Position numbers and translations under genes: made by a program. The notes below the pieces were generated by a model. The model searched no databases, was not told where the DNA came from, and was given only the letters and a program-made list of their open reading frames with translations. This document shows, in pieces, positions 29,309-38,653 of a stretch of 64,000 nucleotides of DNA. Position 1 is the stretch's first letter. Every line of letters begins with the position of its first letter. This DNA comes from Phycisphaera sp. GTDB lineage: Bacteria > Planctomycetota > Phycisphaerae > Phycisphaerales > SM1A02. The stretch covers positions 1 through 64,000 of the forward strand of contig WGMP01000021.1 of assembly GCA_016124975.1 (NCBI GenBank), in the 5' to 3' direction.

Positions 29309-29415
29309 CGTTCCGCAGGTTGAATCCTGCGGGCACCCCTGGTGAGTGACTCCCACGACCTGAACCGCGCGACACGAGAATCAAGGGGTGCCCGCATGCT
29401 TCAGCATGCGGAACG
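29309..29415. repeat. REP/BIME-like element, copy 2
   Basis: Arm CGTTCCGCAGGTTGAATCCTGCGGGCACCCCT (29309-29340) and AGGGGTGCCCGCATGCTTCAGCATGCGGAACG (29384-29415); the spacer (GTGAGTGACTCCCACGACCTGAACC...GCGACACGA) is also shared with copy 1. Confidence 0.85.
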
Positions 29416-29422
29416 GATGGTG

Positions 29423-30499
29423 TCAGCCGTCGAGCCCCGAACGCACCGCGACCAGCACACGGTCGATTCCCTCGCCGTCGACGAGGATCTCCGCGTCGCG
29501 CCATGCGCTTCCCGCGACGAGCGCAAGCGCCGACGCGCGGTGCTTCCAGCCGACCTCGACGAGAAGAAGCCCGCCTCGCGCGAGGTGCCGCTCCGCGCCC
29601 GCGACGATGCGGCGCACGAGGTCGAGCCCGTCGCGGCCTCCGCGCAGGGCGATGGCGGGCTCGTAGTCGCGCACGTTCGCGTCGAGCGCCGCATACTCCT
29701 CGTCGGTCACATACGGCGGGTTCGACGCGATCAGGTCGAAGCGCTCGTCAGGTCTCACTGCGGCGAAGAGGTCGCCCGTGCGGAAGTCGATCTCGACGCC
29801 GTGTCGCGCTGCGTTGCCGCGCGCAAGCTCGACGGCCTCGGGCACGATGTCAGACGCCGTCATGCTCGCACGGCGCCGCGCGGCATCGGCCGAGACCGCG
29901 GGTGCGGACTGCTGCTCGCCCGAATCGGGCGACGAGATCACCCGCGCGACCACCTCCGCCTCAGCGCCCTCGGCGCCCTTCGCGCCCGCGGAGATCGGCT
30001 TGCATCCGAGCCCCTCCGGCCGCGCGATCGCGCGCATCCCGAGCGCGATCGACACCGCGATGCACCCGCTGCCCGTGCAGAGGTCGAGGACGCGCGCAGA
30101 CGAGTCGCCCTCCGCGCAGCGGGCCCGATACCAGTCGAGCGCGCGCGTGACGAGCGTTTCCGTCGAAGGCCGCGGGATCAGCGTGCACGGCGCCACCGCG
30201 AAGTCGCGCCCGAGGAACGGCCATCGGCCGACGAGGAACTGGACGGGCTCGTGGCGACCCGCGCGCGCCACCAGCGCCCGCAGCGCCGCGAGCTCCTGCG
30301 GATCAAGCTCGCGTTCAGGCTCCATGTAGAGCCCAAGCCGCTCAACGCGCAGGACCTCGGCGAGCAGGATCTCCGCGACCGCCCGCGGACTGTCGACCGA
30401 GCGTTCCTGGAGATAGGGAACGATCCACGCAAGAAGTGCGCGGACCGTCCAGCGCGTGGGCGCTGCGGCGTCGCCGGCGGGTGCCTTCGGACTCGACAT
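29423..30499 (-). CDS. prmC: Peptide chain release factor N5-glutamine methyltransferase
   Basis: HEPVQFLVGRWPFLGRDFAVAPCTLIPRPSTETLVTRAL...VLDLCTGSGCIAVSIAL...FDLIASNPPYVTDEEYAALDANVRDYEPAIALRGGRDGLDLVRRIV. Confidence 0.93.
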   Translation of the reverse strand: MSSPKAPAGDAAAPTRWTVRALLAWIVPYLQERSVDSPRAVAEILLAEVLRVERLGLYMEPERELDPQELAALRALVARAGRHEPVQFLVGRWPFLGRDFAVAPCTLIPRPSTETLVTRALDWYRARCAEGDSSARVLDLCTGSGCIAVSIALGMRAIARPEGLGCKPISAGAKGAEGAEAEVVARVISSPDSGEQQSAPAVSADAARRRASMTASDIVPEAVELARGNAARHGVEIDFRTGDLFAAVRPDERFDLIASNPPYVTDEEYAALDANVRDYEPAIALRGGRDGLDLVRRIVAGAERHLARGGLLLVEVGWKHRASALALVAGSAWRDAEILVDGEGIDRVLVAVRSGLDG

Positions 30500-30717
30500 C
30501 TCGGCTCCTCGAAATGCGCGCGGACGCGCGGCCTCCGTTCACGCTCCGCGATCCGGGACCGCGCGAGAGGCGCCATCGTACGGCCCGCGCGCGCCGCACG
30601 GACGCCGTGCGACGCATGCCGCGCCGCCAGCGCCGAAGTCCCGCGTTCAGGTGCCTTTCTCCCCTCCTCTCGCGGCGTTCGACGCTACGATGTCCGCCCC
30701 TCATTCAGAGAGAGCCC

Positions 30718-31155
30718 ATGCAGGAAATCTTCCAGTCCGTCCTCCAGGAGGCGACCGCTCGCGGCGTCTTCAGCTCGATCGAGCAACTCCCCGACCGTCT
30801 CCGCTGCCACGCAAAGGACTGCCCCGAGCCCGCGTGGTACGAGCTCGCGGCGACGCGCGACGGCCTGCTCGTCCGCTTCGCGACGCCCGACCGCTGGCTG
30901 AGTGAGTCGATCGAGTCCGACCTGATGCACTTCGGCGACCCGATCGAGGAGCTCGTCGAGGAGGAGCTCGCCGAGCTCGGATGGCGCGGCAAGGTCCCGA
31001 CCATCAAGCACTTCCGCGACGACGACAAGCTCTACACCTTCGAGAACATCGTTCCCGAGGCGGGCGCTGTGACGGCCGCGAAGTTCCTTCTCGCCTACGA
31101 GGCGGCGTTCCGCGCGCTCGGCGATGTCGGCGGCGGCGACGAAGACGGAGACTGA
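30718..31155 (+). CDS. Conserved-looking hypothetical protein
   Basis: MQEIFQSVLQEATARGVFSSIEQLPDRLRCHAKDCPEPAWYELAATRDGLLVRFATPDRWLSESIESDLMHFGDPIEELVEEELAELGWRGKV; balanced composition, upstream TACGAT -10-like box. Confidence 0.75.
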   Translation: MQEIFQSVLQEATARGVFSSIEQLPDRLRCHAKDCPEPAWYELAATRDGLLVRFATPDRWLSESIESDLMHFGDPIEELVEEELAELGWRGKVPTIKHFRDDDKLYTFENIVPEAGAVTAAKFLLAYEAAFRALGDVGGGDEDGD

Positions 31156-31218
31156 GCGGGAACAGGGAATCGGGAACCTCGCGGGGCTCGCCCCGCAGCG
31201 AAGGACTGAAGGCATCGG

Positions 31219-32769
31219 ATGGCGCGACGCGTGCTCATGCTCGGCTGGGAGTTCCCCCCCTTCATCACGGGCGGACTCGGCACGGCCTGCTACGGGCTGA
31301 CGAAGGCGCTGGACCGCCAGGGCCTCGAGGTCACCTTCGTCCTTCCGAAGACGATTCCCGCAGACGGCGCCTCGCATGTGCGGCTTGTCACTCCTGGCGC
31401 GACGGTCGAGCGGAAGACGGGTCGTCTTCCGATGCCCGTCGGCGCGGCGCCGTCGCCCGTGGTCGTGCGCGAAGCATCGCGCTCCGCGCCCGAACCCGCC
31501 GCCGCGAACGCGCCTGTCACCGAGCGCGAGCACGAGACCTGGAACCGCATCGTCGCGGAGTTCCAGTCGACGCGCTTCATCGAGATTCCGGGCGAGTATC
31601 CGTCTGTCTACGCAGAGTCGAGCGGCAACTCCCCCGCCCGCATCGCCGAGGCCGTCCGCATGATGCGCGAGGCGGGATGGAGCATCGAGCGGATCCGCAC
31701 CCTCGCGAAGGCAGGCGCATTCCCGCAGCTCGCGGGCGACCCCGTCGAGCACGCGCTCGCGGCCGCGCTGCCTGAGACCGCGGGCCGCCCCAAGGAGGCC
31801 GTGGGCGCACGCGGCGCGGATGCGGCCGACTACTCGGGCGACCTCCTCGGCATGGCCGACCGCTACGCGCGCTTCGTCGTCGAGGCGACCCGCGGACTCG
31901 AGTTCGATGTGATCCACGCACACGACTGGCTCACCTACCCCGCGGGCCTCGCGGTGGCGAAGCTGTCGGGGAAGCCCCTTCTCGTGCATGTCCACTCGAC
32001 CGAGTTCGACCGCTCGGGCGAGCATCCGCACCAGCAGATCTACAACATCGAGCGCCGCGGCATGCACGGAGCCACGCGCATCATCGCCGTGAGCATGCTC
32101 ACGAAGAATGTGTGCATCAACCGCTACGGCGTCAACGGCCAGAAGATCGATGTCGTCTACAACGGAGTCGACCTCGACCCGTCGGCCGCGGGCGTGGAGA
32201 AGATCGAGTCGAAGGACAAGATCGTCCTCTACTTCGGCCGCATCACCATGCAGAAGGGCCCCGAGTACTTCATCCAGGCCGCGAAGAAGGTGCTCGAGTA
32301 CATGGACGACGTGAAGTTCGTCGTCGCGGGCTCGGGCGACCAGGCGAGCCGCATGATCGAGATGGCCGCCGCGCTGGGGATCGGCAACAAGGTGCTCTTC
32401 ACGGGGTTCCTCCGTGGCCGCGACATCGCGCGCGTGTTCTCGATGGCCGACCTCTATGTGATGCCGAGCGTGAGCGAGCCGTTCGGCATCGCGCCGCTCG
32501 AGGCGATGAGCCACAATGTCCCGGTCCTCATTTCGAAGTCGTCGGGCGTGAGCGAGGTGCTCATGCACGCGCTCAAGGTCGATTTCTGGGACATCGAGGA
32601 CATGGCCGACAAGATCATCGCGGTGCTGCGCCACCCGCCGCTCTCGCGCCAGCTCGTCGAGCACGGGAACTTCGAGATCCGTGGCATCAACTGGGACGGC
32701 GCCGCCACGCGCACGGCGCGCTCGTACGAGCGCGCGATCGCCGCCGCGAGCGCGCGCAGCGGATTCTGA
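31219..32769 (+). CDS. GT4-type glycosyltransferase (glycogen-synthase-like)
   Basis: RVLMLGWEFPPFITGGLGTACYGLTKAL...FDVIHAHDWLTYPAGLAVAKLSGKPLLVHVHSTEFDRSGE...LYVMPSVSEPFGIAPLEAM. Confidence 0.92.
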   Translation: MARRVLMLGWEFPPFITGGLGTACYGLTKALDRQGLEVTFVLPKTIPADGASHVRLVTPGATVERKTGRLPMPVGAAPSPVVVREASRSAPEPAAANAPVTEREHETWNRIVAEFQSTRFIEIPGEYPSVYAESSGNSPARIAEAVRMMREAGWSIERIRTLAKAGAFPQLAGDPVEHALAAALPETAGRPKEAVGARGADAADYSGDLLGMADRYARFVVEATRGLEFDVIHAHDWLTYPAGLAVAKLSGKPLLVHVHSTEFDRSGEHPHQQIYNIERRGMHGATRIIAVSMLTKNVCINRYGVNGQKIDVVYNGVDLDPSAAGVEKIESKDKIVLYFGRITMQKGPEYFIQAAKKVLEYMDDVKFVVAGSGDQASRMIEMAAALGIGNKVLFTGFLRGRDIARVFSMADLYVMPSVSEPFGIAPLEAMSHNVPVLISKSSGVSEVLMHALKVDFWDIEDMADKIIAVLRHPPLSRQLVEHGNFEIRGINWDGAATRTARSYERAIAAASARSGF

Positions 32770-32862
32770 CGACCGGTCGCCCGCCCCGCGGTTTCCCCCG
32801 CGTTTCGGCGCGTTTCCTGCGTCCGCCCGAGGTCTCGCTCCATCTATACTGCGCGGCTTCCC

Positions 32863-35800
32863 ATGGCCCTGTTCTTCAAGCGCAAGCCGTCCGCCGCCCA
32901 GCCCGCACCCGCAGCCGCCGCAGCCCCTGCGGGGCGCGCGGTCGAGCCCGCGGATCCCGCCCTCGAGGCACGCACGCTTGCGATCGGCACCGACTTCCTC
33001 GATCGCGCGCGCAATGCGAAGACCAACATGCTCGCGGTGTGGTCCGAGGGCCTGATGGACTGGGCCATGCAGGACGAGGCCTTCAAGGTCCAGATCTTCC
33101 GCTTCGTCGACTGCTTCCCGACGCTCAAGGACAACGACGCGGTCTACGACCACCTCACCGACTACCTCGCGCAGCCGGGCGTGACGCCGCCGCCCTTCGT
33201 GGCGACCGCGCTCAAGGCGGGCGTCCTCATGAAGGGCGTCGTCACGAAGACGATGTCGACGCAGATCACCTCGATGGCGTCGAAGTTCATCTGCGGCACC
33301 GACGCAGCGAGCTCTCTGCCGACCCTGCGCAAGATCTGGGATTCGGGGCTCTGCTTCTCGGTCGACCTCCTCGGCGAGGCGTGCGTCAGCGACGAGGAGG
33401 CAGAGGCCTATCGCCGCAAGTACCTCGACCTGATCGAGAACCTTCCCGCCACGGTCGCCGGATGGAGCGCGAATCCGCGGCTCGAGAGCGATCACCTCGG
33501 CGCCATTCCGCGCACGAACGTGTCGATCAAGATCAGCTCGCTCTCCGCGCGCGTCGACCCGATCGACACGGAAGGCTCGATCCGCGGGCTCCTCGAGAAT
33601 CTCGGGCCGATCCTCGAGAGCGCAAAGAAGCGCGGCGTCTTCGTCAACTTCGACATGGAGCAGTTCGCGCTCAAGGACCTCACGCTCGAGCTCTTCATGC
33701 GCGCGTGCGAGAAGCACGACTTCCACGCGGGCCTCGCGATGCAGGCGTATCTCCGCTCGGGCGACGACGACGCGCGGCGCATCATCGAGTGGTCGAAGCG
33801 CACGGGCCGCCAGGTCACGGTGCGACTCGTGAAGGGCGCGTACTGGGACTACGAGACGATCCACGCAGAGCAGCAGGGTTGGCCCGTCCCCGTGTGGAGC
33901 CGCAAGACCGACACCGACGCGAGCTTCGAGCGCATGGCGCGCGCGTTCGTCGCGTCGACGCCCGCCACGAAGGGCGAGGGCGGCGTCAAGCTCGCGCTCG
34001 GAAGCCACAACGCGCGCTCGATCGCGGCCACGCTCGCGGCGCTCGAGAAGCGTGGGCTGCCGAAGTCGGCGCTCGAACTCCAGATGCTCTACGGGATGGG
34101 TGACCAGCTCAAGGCCGCGGCGGTCGAGCTCGACCTCCGTCTGCGCGAGTATGCGCCGATCGGCGAACTGATCCCCGGCATGGCGTACCTCGTGCGGCGC
34201 CTTCTCGAGAACAGCTCGAACGAGTCGTGGCTCAAGGCGGGATTCAAGGACAACGCGTCGACCGAGCGGCTCCTCGCGAGCCCGCACCGCGCGCATGATT
34301 CGGACCCCGGCGTCGAGCGCATCGCGAAGGCCCCCGAGCGCCATCGCCTGAGCGCGAGCGCCGCGGGCATCTCGAACGGACGGCCCTTCTACACCGAGCC
34401 GATGCGCAACTTCGCGCGTGCCGACGAGCGCGCCGCGTTCGCAGCCGCGGTCGCGCGCACGAGCGTGCCGCCTGTCGCGAACTCTGGCACCGCCGACGAC
34501 GCGAAGCGCGCGGTCGCGGCCGCGCACGCTGCGTTCGACTCGTGGCGCGACACGCCGTACGCGACGCGCGCGGCGGTGCTCGTCGCGGCGGCCAATGAGA
34601 TGCGCGCGCGACGCGACGAGCTCAGCGCGGCGATCGTCAAGGAATCGGGCAAGGTCTGGCGCGAGGCCGACGCCGATGTCTGCGAGGCGATCGACTTCTG
34701 CGAGTACTACGCCCGCGAGGGCGCGCGGCTCTTCGAGCCCGAGCGGCTCGGCCAGTTCGTCGGCGAGCTCGACGAGCAGTGGTACCAACCGCGCGGCGTC
34801 GCGGCCGTGATCGCGCCGTGGAACTTCCCGCTTGCGATCTGCTGCGGCATGACGGTCGCGGCGCTCGTGACGGGCAACACCGTCGTCGTGAAGCCCGCGG
34901 AGCAGACGCCGTCGATCGCGCGCACCATGTGCGAGATCCTCTGGCGCGCGGGTGCCCCGCGCGAGGCGCTTCAGTTCGTCGCGGGCCCGGGCGAGACCGT
35001 GGGCGCGACGCTCGTGCGCGACCCGCGCGTGGCGATCATCGCGTTCACGGGCTCGAAGGCGGTCGGCCTCGACATCGTGCAGGCGTCGGGCGTCGTCGCC
35101 CCCGGGCAGGAGTTCGTCAAGAAGGTCGTCTGCGAGATGGGCGGCAAGAACGCCGTCATCATCGACACCTCCGCCGACCTCGACGAGGCGGTGCTCGCCG
35201 TCCGCCAGAGCGCGTTCGGATTCTGCGGCCAGAAGTGCTCGGCCGCGAGCCGCGCGATCGTCGTCGGCAGCGCGTACGAGCCGTTCCTCCATCGCCTCGT
35301 CGGCGCGACGCGCGCGCTCGTCGTCGGTGACCCTGCGAACCCCGGCACCGACATCGGCCCCGTCATCGACGAGGAGGCCGCGCGAAAGATCCGCTCGTAC
35401 ATCGAGATCGGAAAGACAGAAGGCAAGCACGAGCTCACGCTCGAGGTGCCCGCAGGGCTCGAGCAGAAGGTCGGGAAGCCGTTCGTCGGCCCGTCGATCT
35501 TCAGCGGGATCCGCGCCGAGCATCGGCTCGCGCGCGAGGAGATCTTCGGGCCCGTGCTCGCCGTGATGCCCGCGAAGGACTTCGACGAGGCGCTCGCGAT
35601 CGCGAACGCGCCCGAGTACAAGCTCACGGGCGGCGTCTTCAGCCGCAAGCCCGCGAACCTCGCGCGCGCGCGGCGCGAGTTCCGCGTCGGCAACCTCTAC
35701 CTGAACCGCGGCATCACGGGTGCCCTCGTCGGTCGCCAGCCCTTCGGCGGCTTCGGCATGTCGGGCATCGGCTCGAAGGCGGGCGGCCGCGACTACCTGC

Positions 35801-35871
35801 TGCAGTTCGTCGAGCCGCGCGCGGTCTGCGAGAACACGATGCGTCGCGGTTTCGCGCCCGGCCTCGAGTGA
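32863..35871 (+). CDS. putA: Bifunctional proline dehydrogenase / L-glutamate gamma-semialdehyde dehydrogenase
   Basis: PRODH part (NVSIKISSLSARVDPID...RLVKGAYWDYET...LQMLYGMGD) and ALDH part (AVIAPWNFPLAICCGMTVAALVTGNTVVVKPAEQTP...CEMGGKNAVIID...FGFCGQKCSAASRAIV). Confidence 0.95.
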   Translation: MALFFKRKPSAAQPAPAAAAAPAGRAVEPADPALEARTLAIGTDFLDRARNAKTNMLAVWSEGLMDWAMQDEAFKVQIFRFVDCFPTLKDNDAVYDHLTDYLAQPGVTPPPFVATALKAGVLMKGVVTKTMSTQITSMASKFICGTDAASSLPTLRKIWDSGLCFSVDLLGEACVSDEEAEAYRRKYLDLIENLPATVAGWSANPRLESDHLGAIPRTNVSIKISSLSARVDPIDTEGSIRGLLENLGPILESAKKRGVFVNFDMEQFALKDLTLELFMRACEKHDFHAGLAMQAYLRSGDDDARRIIEWSKRTGRQVTVRLVKGAYWDYETIHAEQQGWPVPVWSRKTDTDASFERMARAFVASTPATKGEGGVKLALGSHNARSIAATLAALEKRGLPKSALELQMLYGMGDQLKAAAVELDLRLREYAPIGELIPGMAYLVRRLLENSSNESWLKAGFKDNASTERLLASPHRAHDSDPGVERIAKAPERHRLSASAAGISNGRPFYTEPMRNFARADERAAFAAAVARTSVPPVANSGTADDAKRAVAAAHAAFDSWRDTPYATRAAVLVAAANEMRARRDELSAAIVKESGKVWREADADVCEAIDFCEYYAREGARLFEPERLGQFVGELDEQWYQPRGVAAVIAPWNFPLAICCGMTVAALVTGNTVVVKPAEQTPSIARTMCEILWRAGAPREALQFVAGPGETVGATLVRDPRVAIIAFTGSKAVGLDIVQASGVVAPGQEFVKKVVCEMGGKNAVIIDTSADLDEAVLAVRQSAFGFCGQKCSAASRAIVVGSAYEPFLHRLVGATRALVVGDPANPGTDIGPVIDEEAARKIRSYIEIGKTEGKHELTLEVPAGLEQKVGKPFVGPSIFSGIRAEHRLAREEIFGPVLAVMPAKDFDEALAIANAPEYKLTGGVFSRKPANLARARREFRVGNLYLNRGITGALVGRQPFGGFGMSGIGSKAGGRDYLLQFVEPRAVCENTMRRGFAPGLE

Positions 35872-35956
35872 ATGCGGGAAACGCTTGAGGAAAATCCTTC
35901 CTGCAAAAGTGTGGTGAAATCATGGATGCGCTCGGAGTGCGTGTAGAACGCGCTCC

Positions 35957-37516
35957 ATGCAACGCATCCAGAGCTTTGCCCTGAGGGGAATCGACGCGCT
36001 GCCCGTGGAGATCGAGTCGGACGAACGGCTCGTGTCAGACCGCGGGCCCGAAGGCGCCGACCGCCAGCCGCGCACGGTCGTCGTCGGGCTTCCCGACGCC
36101 TCCGTGCGCGAGTCGTGCCAGCGCGTGCGGGCGGCGCTCGGCGCCTGCCGCTTTCCGTCGCCGCGCGGCCACTGCACCGTGAACCTCGCGCCCGCGGATC
36201 TTCGCAAGGAAGGCCCCGTCTACGACCTCCCGATCGCGCTGTCGCTCCTGCGGCTCCAGGGCATCATCGGCGAGCGCGCGGATGAGAAGCTCGACCGCTT
36301 TGCCGTCGCGGGCGAGCTCGCGCTCGACGGCGCGGTGCGGCCGATCCGCGGGTCGACGAGCCTCGCCGCGCTTGCACGCGACAACGGGCTGCGAGGCGTG
36401 GTCGTGCCGATCGACAACGCGCCAGAGGCGGCCGCCGTCGTCGGCACGGAGGTCTACGGCGTGCGCACCCTCGAGGAGGCCGTCGGTTTCTTCAACGGGC
36501 TCTACGACCTCCCGCGCGAGCGGCCGCCCGACGAGTGCCCCCCTCCCTTCGGCGCGGCGACGGACTTCGCCGACATCCGCGGGCAGGAAGCCGCGAAGCG
36601 CGCCCTCGCGCTCGCGGCGGCGGGTGGGCACAACACCCTGCTCATCGGTCCCGCGGGCAGCGGAAAGACCATGATGGCGCGCGCGCTGCCGGGCATCCTT
36701 CCGCCGCTCTCGTCCGACGAGGCGCTCGATGTCACGCGGATCTACTCCTCGGTCGGCGCCGTTCCCCGCGGCGCGGGGCTCATCCGCGAACGGCCGTTCC
36801 GCGCGCCGCACCACAGCGCGAGCGCCGCCGCGATCGTGGGCGGTGGCACGGTGCCGCGGCCAGGCGAAGTGAGCCTCGCCCACCACGGGGTGCTCTTCCT
36901 CGACGAGCTGCCCGAGTTCCCGCGCGTGGCGCTTGAATGCCTGCGCGAGCCGCTCGAGGACGGCTTCGTCACCATCGCGCGCGCCCATGGAACGCTGCGG
37001 TTCCCCGCGCGCACCATGCTCGTCGCGGCCATGAATCCGAGCCATGCCGGCGGCTTCGCCCAAAGCGCGACGGAGCGACGCGCGCAGGAGAAGTACATCG
37101 GGCGGCTGTCGGGGCCTCTTCTCGACCGCATCGATCTTCATGTCGAGGTGCGCGCGGTTCCATTTGCATCGCTCCGCGCAGGGCGCACGGGCGCCAGCAG
37201 CGCCGAGCTGCGTGAACGGGTTCTCGCCGCGCGGGGGCGCATGGAGGCGAGGCAAGGGCCATCGCGACCAAACGCACGGCTCTCCGGCCGCGAACTCGAC
37301 CGCCATTGCACCATCGAAGGCCCGGCGCAACGCCTCGTCGAGGGCGCGATGCGCGACCTCGGCCTCTCAGCACGGGCCTACGACCGCATCCGCCGCGTCG
37401 CACGGACGATCGCAGACTTCGAGAACTGCGACTCGGTCGCCGAAGCGCACATCGCGGAGGCGATCCACTACCGCGTGCTCGACCGCATGCGTGCACCATT
37501 CATGGCACCTGCGTGA
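35957..37516 (+). CDS. comM: YifB/ComM-family Mg-chelatase-like AAA ATPase
   Basis: MQRIQSFALRGIDALPVEIES...RVRAALGACRFPSPRGHCTVNLAPADLRKEGPVYDLPIALSLL...DIRGQEAAKRALALAAAGGHNTLLIGPAGSGKTMMARALPGILPPL. Confidence 0.95.
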   Translation: MQRIQSFALRGIDALPVEIESDERLVSDRGPEGADRQPRTVVVGLPDASVRESCQRVRAALGACRFPSPRGHCTVNLAPADLRKEGPVYDLPIALSLLRLQGIIGERADEKLDRFAVAGELALDGAVRPIRGSTSLAALARDNGLRGVVVPIDNAPEAAAVVGTEVYGVRTLEEAVGFFNGLYDLPRERPPDECPPPFGAATDFADIRGQEAAKRALALAAAGGHNTLLIGPAGSGKTMMARALPGILPPLSSDEALDVTRIYSSVGAVPRGAGLIRERPFRAPHHSASAAAIVGGGTVPRPGEVSLAHHGVLFLDELPEFPRVALECLREPLEDGFVTIARAHGTLRFPARTMLVAAMNPSHAGGFAQSATERRAQEKYIGRLSGPLLDRIDLHVEVRAVPFASLRAGRTGASSAELRERVLAARGRMEARQGPSRPNARLSGRELDRHCTIEGPAQRLVEGAMRDLGLSARAYDRIRRVARTIADFENCDSVAEAHIAEAIHYRVLDRMRAPFMAPA

Positions 37517-37554
37517 AGAGTGCGCGGGGAGCGGCCATCAGGCGACGGCCCCTC

Positions 37555-38349
37555 TCAGTTCGAAGCGCGTCGCTGCCGCCTGAATCCGTTGGGTTTTCCG
37601 TCTGCATACTCCCAGACGGTGACCTCGAGCTCCCGCACACCCCACTGGATCGCCCGCTCATGCGTGGGAAAGAGAACATCGAGCCGTGCGCCCTTGATCG
37701 CGCCCCCGACATCGAGGACGGGAACCACTGCGCCGCCGTCGTACCCTGGCACGCTGACAAGCGACCCAAGCGGAAGAACACGCGGATCGGCCGCCACAAG
37801 CGCACCACCGTTCGTCTCAACCGAGTACCCGCTCGCGGTGATGCCGTCCGCATGCGCACCGCAGCTCCGCTCGTCCGGGCTGTATGCGGTCACGCGCATC
37901 GTCACTGTCCGCACCGCGCGGATCGGGCGTCCGTTGAAGGCGCGTTCCTCGACGGAGGGCGCCGCGACCGCCGCCGTCGTGGGACTTGGGAAGGCAGTTG
38001 GGAAGGCAGTTGGGAAGGCAGTTGGGAAGGCAGTTGGGAAGGCAGTTGGGAAGGCAGTTGGGAGGGGAGCCGGGAGAGGCGCCGCGATCAAGGGCGGCTC
38101 AGTTCGAGACAACACCTCGAAAGCCCCCGCCGTCCGCGCGGAGGGCTCGCTCGATCGCACCTCTTCGAGCTTCGACCGCATCGACTCTGGCGAAATGCTC
38201 GAACTCGTCGCCTCGCGACCGGTGGCGATTCCGATTCCAACGAGGGCCGACGAGGCAAGCGCCGACGCCCCGAAGCCGAAAAGCCGCGCACGGCGCGGTC
38301 CCCGCAGGGGCTTGCCTTCGATGCTCGATGGAGCGGGGTGTTCGTGCAT
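37555..38349 (-). CDS. 3D-domain (double-psi beta-barrel) protein with PTAF-repeat linker
   Basis: C-terminus VTMRVTAYSPDERSCGAHADGITASGYSVETNGGALVAADPRVLPLGSLVSVPGYDGGAVVPVLDVGGAIKGARLDVLFPTHERAIQWGVRELEVTVWEY. Confidence 0.85.
   Translation of the reverse strand: MHEHPAPSSIEGKPLRGPRRARLFGFGASALASSALVGIGIATGREATSSSISPESMRSKLEEVRSSEPSARTAGAFEVLSRTEPPLIAAPLPAPLPTAFPTAFPTAFPTAFPTAFPTAFPSPTTAAVAAPSVEERAFNGRPIRAVRTVTMRVTAYSPDERSCGAHADGITASGYSVETNGGALVAADPRVLPLGSLVSVPGYDGGAVVPVLDVGGAIKGARLDVLFPTHERAIQWGVRELEVTVWEYADGKPNGFRRQRRASN
37988..38059. repeat. Six perfect tandem copies of 12-bp GGGAAGGCAGTT (encodes PTAF repeats)
   Basis: Direct reading: GGGAAGGCAGTT x6, then the degenerate GGGAGGGGAGCC. 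Confidence 0.95.
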
Positions 38350-38653
38350 CGTTCGTCCTCGAGCTCCCGCCGCACCGCATGGTCGGGGCGGGGTCCGTTC
38401 CCGCGCACGACGCCCGATGTGGATGCGCAAGACTACATTCTGTTCCGCGTGCTCCAAGCACGGACCGCGCACTCGACAAGTCTTCCCCATCGAAGGCGGC
38501 GATCGGTCGAGGTTGCCGCAGTTTCTGCCGAACTCCGCACATCCCCGAGCGCTCCGCTATCTTCTGAGAGCGCGTGCCGTGCGATGGCGCGCCCTCGGTG
38601 TCCCGAGGGCGGATCGCACGCGCCGCCAGGCCCCACGCCCGTAGGTTCCCACC

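Noticed and set aside
29244-29504. 86-aa minus-strand ORF across the REP-like repeats
   Set aside because: Its sequence simply translates the repeat units (LTPSVPxxExxGHP twice); no evidence it is a gene.
30685-35523. 1612-aa minus-strand ORF
   Set aside because: Shadow ORF antisense to the glycosyltransferase and putA; composition typical of GC-rich antisense frames.
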